Shown: in pieces, positions 35,230 to 45,057 of the stretch
Layout of the letters: each line of letters starts with the position of its first letter
Position numbering within the stretch: the stretch's first letter is position 1
Assembly: GCF_002264395.1 (NCBI RefSeq)
Contig: NZ_NFVA01000038.1
Coordinates: 1 to 61,848 of the forward strand
DNA: 61,848 bases
Direction: 5' to 3'
Source of the DNA: Paenibacillus sp. VTT E-133291
Lineage (GTDB): Bacteria > Bacillota > Bacilli > Paenibacillales > Paenibacillaceae
The notes under the pieces: generated by a model
Databases searched by the model: none
What the model was told of the DNA's origin: nothing
The model's input: the letters and a program-made list of their open reading frames with translations, nothing else
Translations under genes and position numbers: made by a program

Positions 35230-36522
35230 TTATGGATTTATGAAAGCCGTTCGCAGTTTGCTACTATAATTAACATCAAATCCAAGTCCGGTCGCCAATG
35301 CGGCAAGGGGAAGATAAGTTTTATCTTCTTTGCCTACCTTTTGCAGAAAAGCAGGGGTATCAATGGCTACATTCTGTCCATTCACCTTAATAAATTTGCT
35401 GCCGATCGTGATTACAACAGTCCGTCCACCGTATTCAATAGTCGCACTGGAGGTCTTATTATCCCACTTTCCATTAGCGCCTACGGCATTTAGAATATCT
35501 TTAAGCGCCAAGAAGTTCTGACCATTCTTAAGGATGGGCTTATTCGGCGTATTTAACTCTACACCCTTTACAACAATCGACATCGGTACAGCATCTGCAG
35601 CCATCGCCATTACAGTGGGAATGCGGTATTCCCCCCATTGTAATTCAGCAAATACTTTTGCAATGGTCTCGTATCCGAGCTGCGTAGGGTGAAAATCCGC
35701 TTGTCCGGCCCCGATAATATGCGTGAGTGATCCCTCTGAGCCGGCAAACTTTGCCGCTACATGAGCTACTACTACATTTGCTCCTTCTTGATTCATACTT
35801 GCAGCCACACGATCTGCCGAATCCGTAAATTTCGCTGCTGCGGTCATCAATTTAGTGTACATCGCACCAAGAGCGATCTTAGGAGCAGGCTGATATTGAT
35901 CAGCCAGTATAATTGTTGCTTGTGGATTTATCGCACGAATATTCTCAAGACTTGCCTTCACATTCGTATTGTAATCCGCCAGCTTCTGCTCCAGCTGAGA
36001 TTCGAAATCTGTATCTGTCAGCTCCTTAACCTGTAAGAAAAGACGGCTTACATCATTCCCCCCAATTGTAATCGTAATCAGATCGGCTTCCTTCAGCTCT
36101 GATGCGATCTGTGGGGTTAATTTTACGAATTGGTCTATCCGCGGATCTGGAAGACCTGACTGAATACCTTCAGCCGTAATCACTGAGCCATCCTTGATTG
36201 CCCCTGTGTAATTACGTAATCCAGCAGTAGTCAGTCCTAAAATACCATAATTGGTAAGCTCGCTCCTGCCATGATACCAACCCTGCTCCAGTAGTCGCTC
36301 CGCATAGCCGTAAGGCTTGGTATTCACATCCGTCATTCCCGGCTCATATCCGGCAGTAATCGAATCGCCAAGAGCTACGATGCGAAAGACATCCTGACTT
36401 GCATCTTGTGTTGCAGACGTGTCAGCTGCATTTGCCGATCCGGCACCTACGCCAATCAACACAGATAACAAAAGCATACTGCTTGTGCTGGCTGCTAAAA
36501 TTCTTCTCCACTTGCTTAGCAT
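35230..36522 (-). CDS. secreted SGNH/GDSL hydrolase with C-terminal stalk domain
   Basis: Exported esterase/acyl-hydrolase. Signal peptide at residues 1-32 (AASTSSMLLLSVLIGVG, cleavage after SANAAD). SGNH blocks: IVALGDSITAGYEP (Ser), YGILGLTTAGL (Gly), ITIGGNDVS (Asn), DFHPTQLGYETIA (Asp-His). Residues about 325-430 are a copper-amine-oxidase-like N-terminal domain (LKNGQNFLALKDILNAVGAN, TFINP-type end), the same add-on as on the NodB deacetylase in this window. 430 residues. Likely anchored to or working on the wall or exopolysaccharide; substrate unknown. Confidence 0.88.
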   Translation of the reverse strand: MLSKWRRILAASTSSMLLLSVLIGVGAGSANAADTSATQDASQDVFRIVALGDSITAGYEPGMTDVNTKPYGYAERLLEQGWYHGRSELTNYGILGLTTAGLRNYTGAIKDGSVITAEGIQSGLPDPRIDQFVKLTPQIASELKEADLITITIGGNDVSRLFLQVKELTDTDFESQLEQKLADYNTNVKASLENIRAINPQATIILADQYQPAPKIALGAMYTKLMTAAAKFTDSADRVAASMNQEGANVVVAHVAAKFAGSEGSLTHIIGAGQADFHPTQLGYETIAKVFAELQWGEYRIPTVMAMAADAVPMSIVVKGVELNTPNKPILKNGQNFLALKDILNAVGANGKWDNKTSSATIEYGGRTVVITIGSKFIKVNGQNVAIDTPAFLQKVGKEDKTYLPLAALATGLGFDVNYSSKLRTAFINP

Positions 36523-36575
36523 CGTATCCCTCCCAAAATGTTCTAATTCTCATTCTACCATCCCTGATAGCAACG

Positions 36576-36612
36576 CAAAAGAGCGGCCACCCATATTCAG
36601 GAAACCGCTCTG
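36576..36612 (-). terminator. terminator of the imp-86aa gene pair
   Basis: On the minus strand AGAGCGG / CCGCTCT with an 18-nt loop precedes TTTTG. It lies about 40 bp after the 86-residue ORF. Confidence 0.65.
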
Positions 36613-36649
36613 AAAATCACAATTATTATCACAGCTAGCAACGAATGTC

Positions 36650-36910
36650 TTATTCTTTATTGGAATCCTCTTGTGAATTCAAATTTTTCCCGGCACGTTC
36701 CAGATATTTATCATAACGCTCGTCTAGTTCACGTCCAATCTTACGGTACTGCAACGTCTCCTCCACAATAGGATCCATTGTGGTCTGGATACGAATCTCA
36801 TACTTCGGAGAGATCTCACGGATTTCTTTAGCTATACGGTCACCCTGTTCCATCTCACCATCAACCAACATTTCGCTTAGCTTACGTTCAAGATCATCCT
36901 TCTCGCTCAT
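36650..36910 (-). CDS. small charged protein of unknown function
   Basis: 86 residues, highly charged and predicted all helical (MSEKDDLERKLSEMLVDGEM, IVEETLQYRKIGRELDERY). No membrane segment or Cys motif. It starts 15 bp after the inositol-phosphatase-like gene with GGAGGACG before the ATG, so it is cotranscribed. No family was recognised. Confidence 0.65.
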   Translation of the reverse strand: MSEKDDLERKLSEMLVDGEMEQGDRIAKEIREISPKYEIRIQTTMDPIVEETLQYRKIGRELDERYDKYLERAGKNLNSQEDSNKE

Positions 36911-36925
36911 GATGCATCGTCCTCC

Positions 36926-37810
36926 CTAAAGCTTATATCCTGTTGCTTCAGCATTCTTCAGTGACGAAACCAAATATTCGTGAATATGACCATTACTTGC
37001 AACTATATGACGAGTGCCAATATCATATGGACGCCCAAGCGTATCCGTAATTCTGCCCCCTGATTCCAGCACTAGAAGCACTCCTGCTGCACAATCCCAG
37101 GGGCTTAAGCCTACTTCCCAGTATCCATCTACCCGACCTGCTGCCACATAAGCCAAGTGTAGAGCAGCTGAACCTCCTGCGCGAATACCACGAATCTGCG
37201 GAAGAATGCTCTGTAGTCCTGCCATATTGACAGGCTGCGCAAATTCACGGTCCGGCGGAAAGCCCATAGCAATCAAGCTATCTCCAAAAACGTTCTCTGT
37301 AGATACTGAGGTAGGAACACCATGCATGTAGGCTCCCTTACCTTTTTCAGCAACGAACATTTCATCACGAATCGGATCGTAAATTACACCAACCGATAAT
37401 TCTCCACGAATCACCAAAGCAATGGAGACACAGTAAAACGGAAATCCGTGTACAAAATTAGTCGTACCATCTACAGGATCTACAATCCACAGATATTCAT
37501 GCTCACGAGCTTCTTCCAATGCAGCCGTCGCTGCTGCTGCTCCCGGGGATACGCCTTCCTCACCAAGGATCGCATGATCTGGATAATGTGTCAGAATCAA
37601 TCGGCGGATCATCTGTTCAACACCTTTATCTACTTCCGTAACCAGATCCTGAGCCGATGTTTTCGTACTAAGTTCATTCACCAGACCCTGTCTGCTCTTT
37701 ATCCACTCTCCTGCTTTGGCAGCAGCATTAATGGCTACCGCCGTATGTCCCTTGCTCGTTACTACATAGGGTTCACGTTCGGTCTTACCCTCTGGTTTTA
37801 TAGGACTCAT
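36926..37810 (-). CDS. inositol monophosphatase family protein
   Basis: Mg-dependent, Li-sensitive phosphatase superfamily (IMPase/SuhB). Motifs: DLVTEVDKGVEQMIRRLI, LGEEGVSP, YLWIVDPVDGTTNFVHGFPF (metal Asp-Pro-x-Asp-Gly), and LSPWDCAAGVLLVLESGG. The start chosen is the ATG after GGAGTGAAGAT, 18 codons inside the longest frame; 294 residues. The N-terminal extension PIKPEGKTEREPYVVTSKGH is longer than in typical members. Substrate may be inositol-1-phosphate, NADP(H) or another sugar phosphate. It is followed at 15 bp by a small charged ORF. Confidence 0.9.
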   Translation of the reverse strand: MSPIKPEGKTEREPYVVTSKGHTAVAINAAAKAGEWIKSRQGLVNELSTKTSAQDLVTEVDKGVEQMIRRLILTHYPDHAILGEEGVSPGAAAATAALEEAREHEYLWIVDPVDGTTNFVHGFPFYCVSIALVIRGELSVGVIYDPIRDEMFVAEKGKGAYMHGVPTSVSTENVFGDSLIAMGFPPDREFAQPVNMAGLQSILPQIRGIRAGGSAALHLAYVAAGRVDGYWEVGLSPWDCAAGVLLVLESGGRITDTLGRPYDIGTRHIVASNGHIHEYLVSSLKNAEATGYKL

Positions 37811-38009
37811 ATCTTCACTCCGCTTCCTTGAACATAATCGCCATTGGCATGAAATTTTTAGCAATCCTATTCACAATACCGTTCAATACGCCAAAACGTT
37901 CTCAAAGTTCCTCCATAGGGATACCCATTTCTATGATCCCTTGAATGTTAATCTAATCGTAATAAAGTTTCATTCAACGTACCCTATTTCAAGTTACATA
38001 TCAAGTCAT

Positions 38010-38035
38010 GATAGGGCCCGTATTCGGGACCTATC
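38010..38035. repeat. inverted repeat downstream of uvsE
   Basis: GATAGG-G-CCCG-TATT-CGGG-A-CCTATC. On the minus strand it follows the uvsE stop without a T run; on the plus strand GCCTTATTTTC follows but no plus gene ends here. Terminator function is therefore uncertain. Confidence 0.5.
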
Positions 38036-38051
38036 GCCTTATTTTCATTGT

Positions 38052-39059
38052 TTAAGGTTCAATATTCACACTTGCCCCATTTAATACGGAAATTCCGTTA
38101 CCGGCATCAGCCAGTTCCTTCATTGCTTCCATCAATCCAAATAACGCACCATCTTTTAGTTTTGCCTCAATCATAACATCGACAGCAGGGGTATCTGCAG
38201 CTATTCGCTTTAAAAAAGCTACCAATGGTGCAGGCTCCACACCATCTGCATGGCTGCGTGGATCAGACGGACTGCGCGGACTAGATACATGAATCTTAGG
38301 CGGCAAAAGCTCTCCCGATGGAACATCCTTCTGCGCAAGCTCGCTCCGCCATGTCTGCTGAATGTCAGGCCACAGCTCCCAAGGGAGCTCTCCTTCATTA
38401 TTCACCCATTGATGGTGAATATCCAGCACCATCGGCAGACCTACATTCTGGCAGACTGCCAGTGTCTCCGGGGCTGTGAAGGTCTTATCATCATTCTCCA
38501 GCGTAATTCGCGCCTGCAGCGCTGCTGGTAGCTCGCGGAAATGCTCCTCGAACCGCTTGGCTGCCACCGGCTTGTCCCCGTAGGCTCCGCCGATATGAAT
38601 ATTGTTCTTCGCCATGGCAGGAAGACCCATGGCATTCAGCATGTCCGTATGGTGCTGCAAATCCCGGATGGAACTTACTAGCACCTCAGGACGGGGTGTA
38701 CTAAGCACTGTAAAGTGATCTGGATGAAAAGACACCCGCATCCCATGCTTTTTCACATATTGCCCCACTTCCGCGAATTCCTCAGCGAGCGCAGCAAACG
38801 GATTCCAATCCTGTAAATCAGGATGCGTCGCTAGAGGAATCAGCTTAGAAGTGAGACGATACACGAAGATGTCCGAACCCACATTATGCTTCATTAGTCG
38901 CAGTGTATTATGCAGATTCATCCGAGCGAGGTTCTCCAGACGACGAAGTGCCGCTTCACGGTCATCCAGCTTCTTGAAGGAGGCCATCGTCATGGTTTTG
39001 GATGGAGAGCAGTCTTTAATAACGGTGGACATCGCTACATATCCAAATCGGACTATCAT
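38052..39059 (-). CDS. uvsE: UV damage endonuclease UvsE (UVDE)
   Basis: TIM-barrel metal-dependent endonuclease that nicks 5' of UV photoproducts. Family marks: RFGYVAMSTVIKDCSPSKTM at the N-terminus, NLHNTLRLMKHN, RVSFHPDHFTVLS, NIHIGGAYGDKPVA, ITLENDDKTFTAPE and MVLDIHHQWVN, which supply the His/Glu/Asp metal ligands. 335 residues. The start overlaps the stop of the preceding small gene by 4 bp (ATGA). It is the last gene of a four-gene minus-strand run that begins with the amidase gene. Confidence 0.93.
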   Translation of the reverse strand: MIVRFGYVAMSTVIKDCSPSKTMTMASFKKLDDREAALRRLENLARMNLHNTLRLMKHNVGSDIFVYRLTSKLIPLATHPDLQDWNPFAALAEEFAEVGQYVKKHGMRVSFHPDHFTVLSTPRPEVLVSSIRDLQHHTDMLNAMGLPAMAKNNIHIGGAYGDKPVAAKRFEEHFRELPAALQARITLENDDKTFTAPETLAVCQNVGLPMVLDIHHQWVNNEGELPWELWPDIQQTWRSELAQKDVPSGELLPPKIHVSSPRSPSDPRSHADGVEPAPLVAFLKRIAADTPAVDVMIEAKLKDGALFGLMEAMKELADAGNGISVLNGASVNIEP

Positions 39060-39373
39060 CCCTGCGATCCAAAAAACATTTCATCTGCTAGTGCAGTCTG
39101 TACTTTGGATTCTTCTTCATTCAGTTTACGCACGAGTTCCATTTCGACCGCTGTAACCTCATGCCCCTGAAAATTAATCTCTGCAATCGAAGCAGAGATT
39201 TTGACAATCGCTACAGCTACATTCTCAGGCGTGTAGGCAATCACCTTCTGACCTGTCGGATATACGCGAAAGCCCTGCTTCACCATTTTGGTACGCCCGT
39301 ACTCCAGCAGCTCGTACAGCTCTTGTTCATTTTTGAACTTACAGACGGAATTGAATTCAGTTTGAAAACCCAT
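39056..39373 (-). CDS. small hypothetical protein, possibly DUF2584-like
   Basis: 105 residues, soluble. The opening MGFQTEFNSVCKFKNEQEL and GFRVYPTGQKVIAYTPENVA followed by VAIVKISASIAEINFQG loosely resemble the DUF2584 family of Bacillales; the assignment is from memory of the family layout and is weak. The C-terminal 30 residues are helical. It lies between ddl (47 bp upstream) and uvsE (4-bp overlap). RBS GAAAGGGG precedes the ATG. Confidence 0.6.
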   Translation of the reverse strand: MGFQTEFNSVCKFKNEQELYELLEYGRTKMVKQGFRVYPTGQKVIAYTPENVAVAIVKISASIAEINFQGHEVTAVEMELVRKLNEEESKVQTALADEMFFGSQG

Positions 39374-39420
39374 ATTTTTTCGCCCCTTTCTAGTCGGTAT
39401 AAACCCGCTGGTAGCTTCAA

Positions 39421-40512
39421 TTACTCATTGTCATACTTAAGACCTTGTTTGAAATTATAGCGCTCTAAAGCTAACTCAATCATACGGTCTAGCAGAGCTC
39501 TATAGGACACACCTGTCTCACGCCACAATAATGGATACATGCTGTAAGGCGTGAAGCCGGGCATCGTATTCACTTCGTTTATTAAAATTTTTCCATCCGA
39601 TCTCCGCAGGAAGAAGTCCGCCCGGGTAATCCCGCTACCCTCAATCGCTCGAAAAGCGGTTATCGCGGACTCCCGCAAATGATCGGCAACTTCAGAATCT
39701 ACTGGCGCAGGAATCATCATTTGCGATTTGCCGTCCGTATATTTAGCTGCGTAGTCATAATATTCTCCAGAAGAAACGATTTCACCCGGAACAGAGGCCT
39801 CTGGCTCATCATTTCCGAGCACACCGACCTCTACCTCACGAGCATCCACGAATTCCTCAATAATGACTTTGGTGTCATAACGGAAGGCGAAGTCTATAGC
39901 TTTTACAAGACTTTCCTTATCAGAAGCCTTAGAAATACCTACACTTGAGCCCAGATTAGCAGGCTTTACGAATACTGGATATCCCAGTTTATCCTCTACA
40001 CCCACAATCAACTCATGACTTTTTCTTTTCCAAGCACTGATATTAAAATAGCAATATTCACACTGATCCAGACCTGCATCAGCGAATAGCTTCTTCATAA
40101 CAACCTTATCCATACCTGCCGAAGAGGCAAGAACACCAGCCCCAATGTAAGGAATATTCGCCATTTCGAACAACCCTTGAATTGTGCCGTCCTCGCCATA
40201 CGTGCCGTGCAATAGTGGGAACATGACGTCCACCGCATTTTCCCCACCGGATAGTCCACTAAATACTACATTCAGAGCTGTGCCCATATCTTCCGTTGCA
40301 TCTGAAAGCTTAAGCTGCTCTACCTCACTGTAAGGTGCCGATAACGTCTCTCCGACTTTCCACAAGCCCTGTTTTGAAATATAAAAAGGGATAATCTCAT
40401 ATTTATCGTAATCAAATGAGTTCATCACGGCAAAAGCCGTCTGTAGCGATACCTCATGTTCTCCGGATTTGCCCCCGTACGCCAGCCCTACGGTTAGTTT
40501 TGCGTTCCCCAT
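39421..40512 (-). CDS. ddl: D-alanine--D-alanine ligase
   Basis: ATP-grasp enzyme making D-Ala-D-Ala for peptidoglycan. Signatures: LAYGGKSGEHEVSL, FPLLHGTYGEDGTIQGLFE, PVFVKPANLGSSVGISKA, ADFFLRRSDGKILINEVNT and NTMPGFTPYSMYP. The start chosen is the ATG of MGNAKLTVGLAYGG, with GAGGT upstream; the longest frame adds 43 unlikely codons over the preceding gene's end. 363 residues. It lies 22 bp after the amidase gene, pairing precursor synthesis with a probable wall-related exoenzyme. Confidence 0.95.
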   Translation of the reverse strand: MGNAKLTVGLAYGGKSGEHEVSLQTAFAVMNSFDYDKYEIIPFYISKQGLWKVGETLSAPYSEVEQLKLSDATEDMGTALNVVFSGLSGGENAVDVMFPLLHGTYGEDGTIQGLFEMANIPYIGAGVLASSAGMDKVVMKKLFADAGLDQCEYCYFNISAWKRKSHELIVGVEDKLGYPVFVKPANLGSSVGISKASDKESLVKAIDFAFRYDTKVIIEEFVDAREVEVGVLGNDEPEASVPGEIVSSGEYYDYAAKYTDGKSQMMIPAPVDSEVADHLRESAITAFRAIEGSGITRADFFLRRSDGKILINEVNTMPGFTPYSMYPLLWRETGVSYRALLDRMIELALERYNFKQGLKYDNE

Positions 40513-40534
40513 ACCTTTATAACCTCTTTCTGTC

Positions 40535-41566
40535 TTATAAATAGTCGTTAATATGAAAAAAACGGTATTTCGTTTGATCCGTCCATGCGTAGGAATCACG
40601 ATAGTCCCAGAAGCGATGACGACTGCTAACGGTACGTGCATTCACAAGCGGCATGCCACCAGCATCAAAGGCTGTGACGATCGTGCTGTGCTGATATTGC
40701 CCGTTACCATCCCAGTCATATTGAATGATATCGCCCAGCATCAATTGCTCCGGCCGCTCCATAACCTCCGCACGCAAGCCACTGCTCCGGCTAACGCTCA
40801 AATAGCGCTGCAGACTGTCTGATACAGCCCAGCTATAACTCCACCATTCTTGTTTTCCTTGGTAGCCTTTGTACCACCAGCCCGTTTCTCTTTTACCAGT
40901 ATAGTTGATAGGCGCGCCCCCTGCAAAGAGGCATTGAGAGACATAATTCGTACAATCCACCTCAAATGTTTCGAACTCCGGATTCCCGTCTTTCCACCAA
41001 CGATCGGCATAAGCCACCGCTTCTTCACGATTGTAGCGAACCTCTCTTGAGCCCGAGATCTCACCAAGAATATTCCGGTTTAGAAGGGGCTGTGATGGCA
41101 GCGGAGCAGGTAAAGCTTCCCCCCATTTGGACAACCTGCCTGATAACTCCACCTCAGCTCTATGAACTATATTCCTTTCAGGAATGGTTCGTTCTATAGC
41201 AGCGATTTCCCAGCCCCCTCCGTCCCGCACAAAGGTCAACCGCTCCAGCTCAACCCTATCCTCGCGGTGGTTAACGCCTCCTTTTTCATAATAGAGTGCA
41301 CTATGCAGCGTAACCTCTGCTACCACCTCAGTCGGAGTCTGCCGGACGGTCCGTAATGTCTTTACACCTGTTTCCCCACGCAGCGGAGTGATCCCACGAG
41401 CGGTATACCATTCAGCGATACGGCGTGAACGTTCCCCTTGCTCCACCAGAAAACGCGGATCTTTAACGGATACGGAAACTGTTTGCGATGAGGACTTAGG
41501 TTCCACCCTGGCCTTATTCACTTGATCTACATATACATATAGACTCTGCTTCCACTGTTGTTCCAT
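40535..41566 (-). CDS. amidase-domain protein (Amidase_6-like)
   Basis: The C-terminal half (about residues 180-340) matches the 'putative amidase domain' family. It has YNREEAVAYADRWWKDGNPE, catalytic-type Cys in VDCTNYVSQCLFAGG, WWYKGYQGKQEWWSYSWAVS and His in YQHSTIVTAF. The N-terminal half is a mixed alpha/beta domain of unknown role. No signal peptide is apparent at the N-terminus (MEQQWKQSLYVYVDQV), so location is uncertain. 343 residues; RBS AAGGGGTG. First gene of the amidase-ddl-small ORF-uvsE run. Confidence 0.82.
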   Translation of the reverse strand: MEQQWKQSLYVYVDQVNKARVEPKSSSQTVSVSVKDPRFLVEQGERSRRIAEWYTARGITPLRGETGVKTLRTVRQTPTEVVAEVTLHSALYYEKGGVNHREDRVELERLTFVRDGGGWEIAAIERTIPERNIVHRAEVELSGRLSKWGEALPAPLPSQPLLNRNILGEISGSREVRYNREEAVAYADRWWKDGNPEFETFEVDCTNYVSQCLFAGGAPINYTGKRETGWWYKGYQGKQEWWSYSWAVSDSLQRYLSVSRSSGLRAEVMERPEQLMLGDIIQYDWDGNGQYQHSTIVTAFDAGGMPLVNARTVSSRHRFWDYRDSYAWTDQTKYRFFHINDYL

Positions 41567-41751
41567 TATACTCGCACCCCTTCATTCCCTTTTAACTACT
41601 GCTCTATGTATATGAAAGGAAACAGGCCGCTATACAGATCGCTTCAATTTACATGGTAGGGCATATGCTTTGCTTATAGCTTACGTTTTAGAGATAACTC
41701 TAAATGGTTTCTGAGATGCGATATTCGGGCTTTATATATAGGAAAAAAAAC

Positions 41752-41780
41752 TTTACTCCCCTCTTTGTAACCGTTATAAT
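41752..41780 (+). promoter_or_regulatory. putative acnA promoter
   Basis: -35-like TTTACT and perfect -10 TATAAT spaced 17 bp. Confidence 0.6.
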
Positions 41781-41796
41781 TAAATAACATGCAATG

Positions 41797-41822
41797 TGAA
41801 ATTGAGTTTCAATAGATGAAAC
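41797..41822. promoter_or_regulatory. three-half-site operator candidate in the acnA leader
   Basis: TGAAA-N5-TTTCA-N5-TGAAA: alternating half-sites exactly 10 bp apart. The right pair reads GTTTCA-N5-TGAAAC, identical in arms and spacing to the palindrome before the iclR-type gene. It lies about 16 bp after the -10 and ends directly before AAGGAGG, so a bound protein could block initiation. Confidence 0.6.
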
Positions 41823-41836
41823 AAGGAGGCGCACAT

Positions 41837-44578
41837 ATGCCAAGCAAGGATCATTTCTCGTTGGCCCGCACCCTGGAATCAGGTGGCAAATCTTATCGCT
41901 ATTATGATCTTAACTCCCTTGAGGAACAAGGATTGGGCTCTATCTCTTCCCTTCCTTTCTCGATCAAAGTATTACTTGAGGCGGCTGTTCGTCAATTTGA
42001 TGGACGGGCGATTACAGAAGAACATGTGAAACAATTGGCTGATTGGTCAGGCGACATTGATCGCAATAAAGAAATTCCGTTTATCCCTGCTCGTATCGTA
42101 CTTCAGGACTTTACCGGTGTTCCGGTAGTCGTAGATCTGGCTGCTATGCGTGATACTGTAAAGAAAGCCGGCGGAGATCCTAAACAGATCAACCCGCTCG
42201 TTCCCGTTGACCTTGTCATTGACCACTCTGTTATGGTTGATGCTTTCGGTACGGCAGACGCTTTGGAATATAATATGAACGTGGAGTTTGAGCGTAACGA
42301 GGAACGTTACCGTTTCCTTCGCTGGGCACAGACCGCTTTCAATAACTTCCGCGCAGTTCCTCCAGCTACCGGTATTGTGCATCAGGTGAACTTGGAGTAT
42401 TTGGCTTCCGTAGCCACTACTAAAACTATCGATGGTGAAACTGTCGTTTATCCAGATTCCCTTGTTGGAACGGACTCCCACACTACTATGATCAATGGAC
42501 TTGGTGTTGTAGGCTGGGGTGTAGGTGGTATTGAGGCTGAAGCAGGTATGCTCGGACAACCGCTCTATTTTGTTACACCAGATGTAGTGGGCTTCAAGCT
42601 TACAGGCAGCCTTATCGAAGGGGCTACAGCAACAGACTTGGCACTGACAGTTACTGAAATGTTGCGTAAAAAAGGCGTAGTCGGCAAATTCGTCGAATTC
42701 TACGGTCCTGGTCTTGCTAACATCAGTCTTGCTGACCGGGCAACGGTTGCAAACATGGCGCCGGAATACGGAGCAACGATCGGTTTCTTCCCTGTAGATG
42801 AAGAGACACTTGCTTATCTTCGCAGCACAGGTCGTCCAGATGATCTGGTCGAGCTCGTTGAATCTTATTACAAAGCACAAGGCATGTTCCGTACTTCGAA
42901 TACGCCAGACCCTCAGTTCAGCGATTTCATTGAACTTGACCTAGCTTCTGTCGTCCCAAGCTTAGCTGGACCAAAACGTCCGCAAGACCGGATCGAGCTT
43001 ACGCATATGAAAGAGAATTTCGAAGGAATTATCCGTACACCTGTAGACAAAGGCGGTTACGGTCTCAGCGATGAGAAAATCGCCCAAGTTGTAGAAATAG
43101 AACATAAAAATGGCACCAAAAGCAAGCTAAGCACAGGCGCGGTCGTGATCGCAGCGATTACAAGCTGTACGAATACTTCCAACCCTAGCGTTATGCTTGG
43201 TGCAGGTCTTTTGGCGAAAAAAGCTGTGGAACGTGGTCTGACCAAACCAGCATACGTGAAGAGCAGCTTGACTCCAGGATCATTGGTAGTTACTGAGTAT
43301 TTGGAAAAAGCAGACCTGCTGAAGCCACTTGAAGCACTGGGCTTCTACTTGGCGGGATATGGCTGTGCTACTTGTATCGGTAACTCCGGTCCATTGCCTG
43401 AAGAGGTTAGCCAAGCCATCACTGATAACGATATGACCGTAGCTGCTGTAATCTCCGGTAACCGTAACTTTGAAGGCCGCGTACATGCTCAGGTCAAAGC
43501 CAACTACTTGGCTTCACCGCCGCTCGTAGTTGCTTACGCACTGGCTGGCACTGTAAATATCGATTTACAGACTGAACCGCTCGGATTTGATCCACAAGGT
43601 GAGCCAGTATTCCTGAAGGATATTTGGCCAACCACTGCTGAAATTCGTGAAGCCATTGGTCTCTCCCTTAGTCCGGAGATGTTCCGTCGTAAATACGAGA
43701 ATGTATTCACTGCTAATGAACGTTGGAATTCTATCCCTGTTCCACAAGGCGAGCTGTATGAGTGGGACGATAACTCCACGTATATTCAGAATCCGCCATT
43801 TTTTGAGCATCTGGCAGACGGTCTGGGAGACATCAAGGATATCAAGGATGCACGCGTTCTGGCGTTGCTTGCTGATTCCGTAACAACCGACCATATCTCA
43901 CCTGCAGGTAATATCTCTACCTCTGGTCCTGCCGGCGAATATTTACGCGATCATGGTGTAGAACGTGCAGACTTCAACTCCTACGGCTCACGCCGCGGAA
44001 ATCATGAAGTCATGATGCGTGGTACATTCGCTAATATCCGGATTCGTAACGCAGTAGCTCCAGGTACAGAAGGCGGAGTTACAACCTTCCTGCCAAGTGA
44101 CGAAGTCATGTCCATCTATGACGCTTCCATGCTGTATCAGGACGCTGGACAGAATCTCATCGTTATCGCCGGTAAAGAATACGGCACAGGAAGCTCACGT
44201 GACTGGGCTGCCAAGGGCACACTTCTGTTAGGTGTTAAAGCTGTTATTGCTGAGAGCTTTGAGCGGATTCACCGCAGCAATCTGGTTGGTATGGGTGTGC
44301 TTCCACTGCAATTCCAGGAAGGCCACGGCTGGAGCAGCTTGGGACTGACCGGACGCGAGACCTTCAACATTACCGGTCTCGATAACGAGGTGACGCCAAG
44401 CCAAGATCTAACTGTTACCGCTACCCGTGAAGACGGTACTCAATTTGACTTCCCTGTTACTGCACGACTCGACAGCACGGTTGATATTGATTATTATCGC
44501 AATGGTGGTATTCTACAAACTGTACTTCGTCAAATGCTGGCAGATGCCACAGATTCTTCGGCTGTATCGGTAGAATAG
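41837..44578 (+). CDS. acnA: aconitate hydratase
   Basis: TCA-cycle [4Fe-4S] enzyme, IRP1/AcnA type, converting citrate to isocitrate. Signatures: [20 protein letters not shown], cluster Cys in [17 protein letters not shown] and [14 protein letters not shown], then [17 protein letters not shown] in the swivelling C-terminal domain. The chosen start is the ATG 7 nt after AAGGAGG ([13 protein letters not shown]), giving 913 residues, the usual length. Monocistronic, with its own promoter and terminator. A possible repressor site lies in the leader; the neighbouring convergent IclR-type gene has the same site. Confidence 0.96.
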   Translation: MPSKDHFSLARTLESGGKSYRYYDLNSLEEQGLGSISSLPFSIKVLLEAAVRQFDGRAITEEHVKQLADWSGDIDRNKEIPFIPARIVLQDFTGVPVVVDLAAMRDTVKKAGGDPKQINPLVPVDLVIDHSVMVDAFGTADALEYNMNVEFERNEERYRFLRWAQTAFNNFRAVPPATGIVHQVNLEYLASVATTKTIDGETVVYPDSLVGTDSHTTMINGLGVVGWGVGGIEAEAGMLGQPLYFVTPDVVGFKLTGSLIEGATATDLALTVTEMLRKKGVVGKFVEFYGPGLANISLADRATVANMAPEYGATIGFFPVDEETLAYLRSTGRPDDLVELVESYYKAQGMFRTSNTPDPQFSDFIELDLASVVPSLAGPKRPQDRIELTHMKENFEGIIRTPVDKGGYGLSDEKIAQVVEIEHKNGTKSKLSTGAVVIAAITSCTNTSNPSVMLGAGLLAKKAVERGLTKPAYVKSSLTPGSLVVTEYLEKADLLKPLEALGFYLAGYGCATCIGNSGPLPEEVSQAITDNDMTVAAVISGNRNFEGRVHAQVKANYLASPPLVVAYALAGTVNIDLQTEPLGFDPQGEPVFLKDIWPTTAEIREAIGLSLSPEMFRRKYENVFTANERWNSIPVPQGELYEWDDNSTYIQNPPFFEHLADGLGDIKDIKDARVLALLADSVTTDHISPAGNISTSGPAGEYLRDHGVERADFNSYGSRRGNHEVMMRGTFANIRIRNAVAPGTEGGVTTFLPSDEVMSIYDASMLYQDAGQNLIVIAGKEYGTGSSRDWAAKGTLLLGVKAVIAESFERIHRSNLVGMGVLPLQFQEGHGWSSLGLTGRETFNITGLDNEVTPSQDLTVTATREDGTQFDFPVTARLDSTVDIDYYRNGGILQTVLRQMLADATDSSAVSVE

Positions 44579-44637
44579 GTTTAATAAGGAATGTCTCGCG
44601 GCCATGAGTGGCTGTGAGGCAGTTCCTTGTCGCTGGA

Positions 44638-44681
44638 GCGCCCCAGTAGCCGATTGTTGGCTGCTGGGGCTTCTTTGTTTG
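44638..44681 (+). terminator. acnA terminator
   Basis: GCCCCAG-TAGCC / GGCTG-CTGGGGC around GATTGTT, then TTCTTTGTTT. A second long imperfect stem (AAGGAA...TTCCTT) lies just upstream at about 44587-44629. Confidence 0.85.
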
Positions 44682-44950
44682 CTTGGACCCTTGCCCTGAG
44701 TCTAGGGGTTCAGGGGTAGATTAGCGTCTTCTGAGTCCGGATGGCTCGGGAGATATCAGAAGAGCCACCTAGATTACTGGTAAACGAGAACGGGTTACGG
44801 CTTTTTTACTCTAGTGTTCCAGCTCTGGTATTACGACGTTACGCGCTTCCGAGCATCTCAGCATAGTAAGCAGTGGATTGCCAAAGGCAACACTGAGCTC
44901 GGTTAGTCGTCAGGTACCCATTATTCGACAAAATCAAGCCCCCCTTACTC
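44682..44950. other. intergenic spacer between acnA and the iclR-type gene
   Basis: No supported gene. Local complementary blocks include CTTCTGA...TCAGAAG and GGCTC...GAGCC around 44728-44768, and a GGCTTTTTT run near 44800. They do not form a recognised RNA family. A short plus-strand frame beginning at 44878 has no ribosome site and crosses the terminator. Confidence 0.4.
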
Positions 44951-44996
44951 AAAAAAACAAACAGCGATCCTCCAATAACGGAGAGATCGCTGTTCT
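44951..44996 (-). terminator. terminator of the iclR-type gene
   Basis: On the minus strand AACAGCGATC-TCTCC / GGAGGATCGCTGTT is followed by TGTTTTTTT, about 60 bp past the stop codon. Confidence 0.85.
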
Positions 44997-45057
44997 GCTT
45001 CTTAACGGTCTGTCTCATTCAGCGAAAAACACACTTTATGAGACCACCCTGTTTTTC

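Noticed and set aside
40513..40641. 43-codon N-terminal extension of Ddl
   Set aside because: It lies over the end of the amidase gene, and the normal Ddl start has a better ribosome site.
41797..41822. CcpC-type box in the acnA leader
   Set aside because: The known CcpC site has an ATAA-N7-TTAT core; the dyads here are TGAAA/TTTCA, which fit an IclR-type site better.
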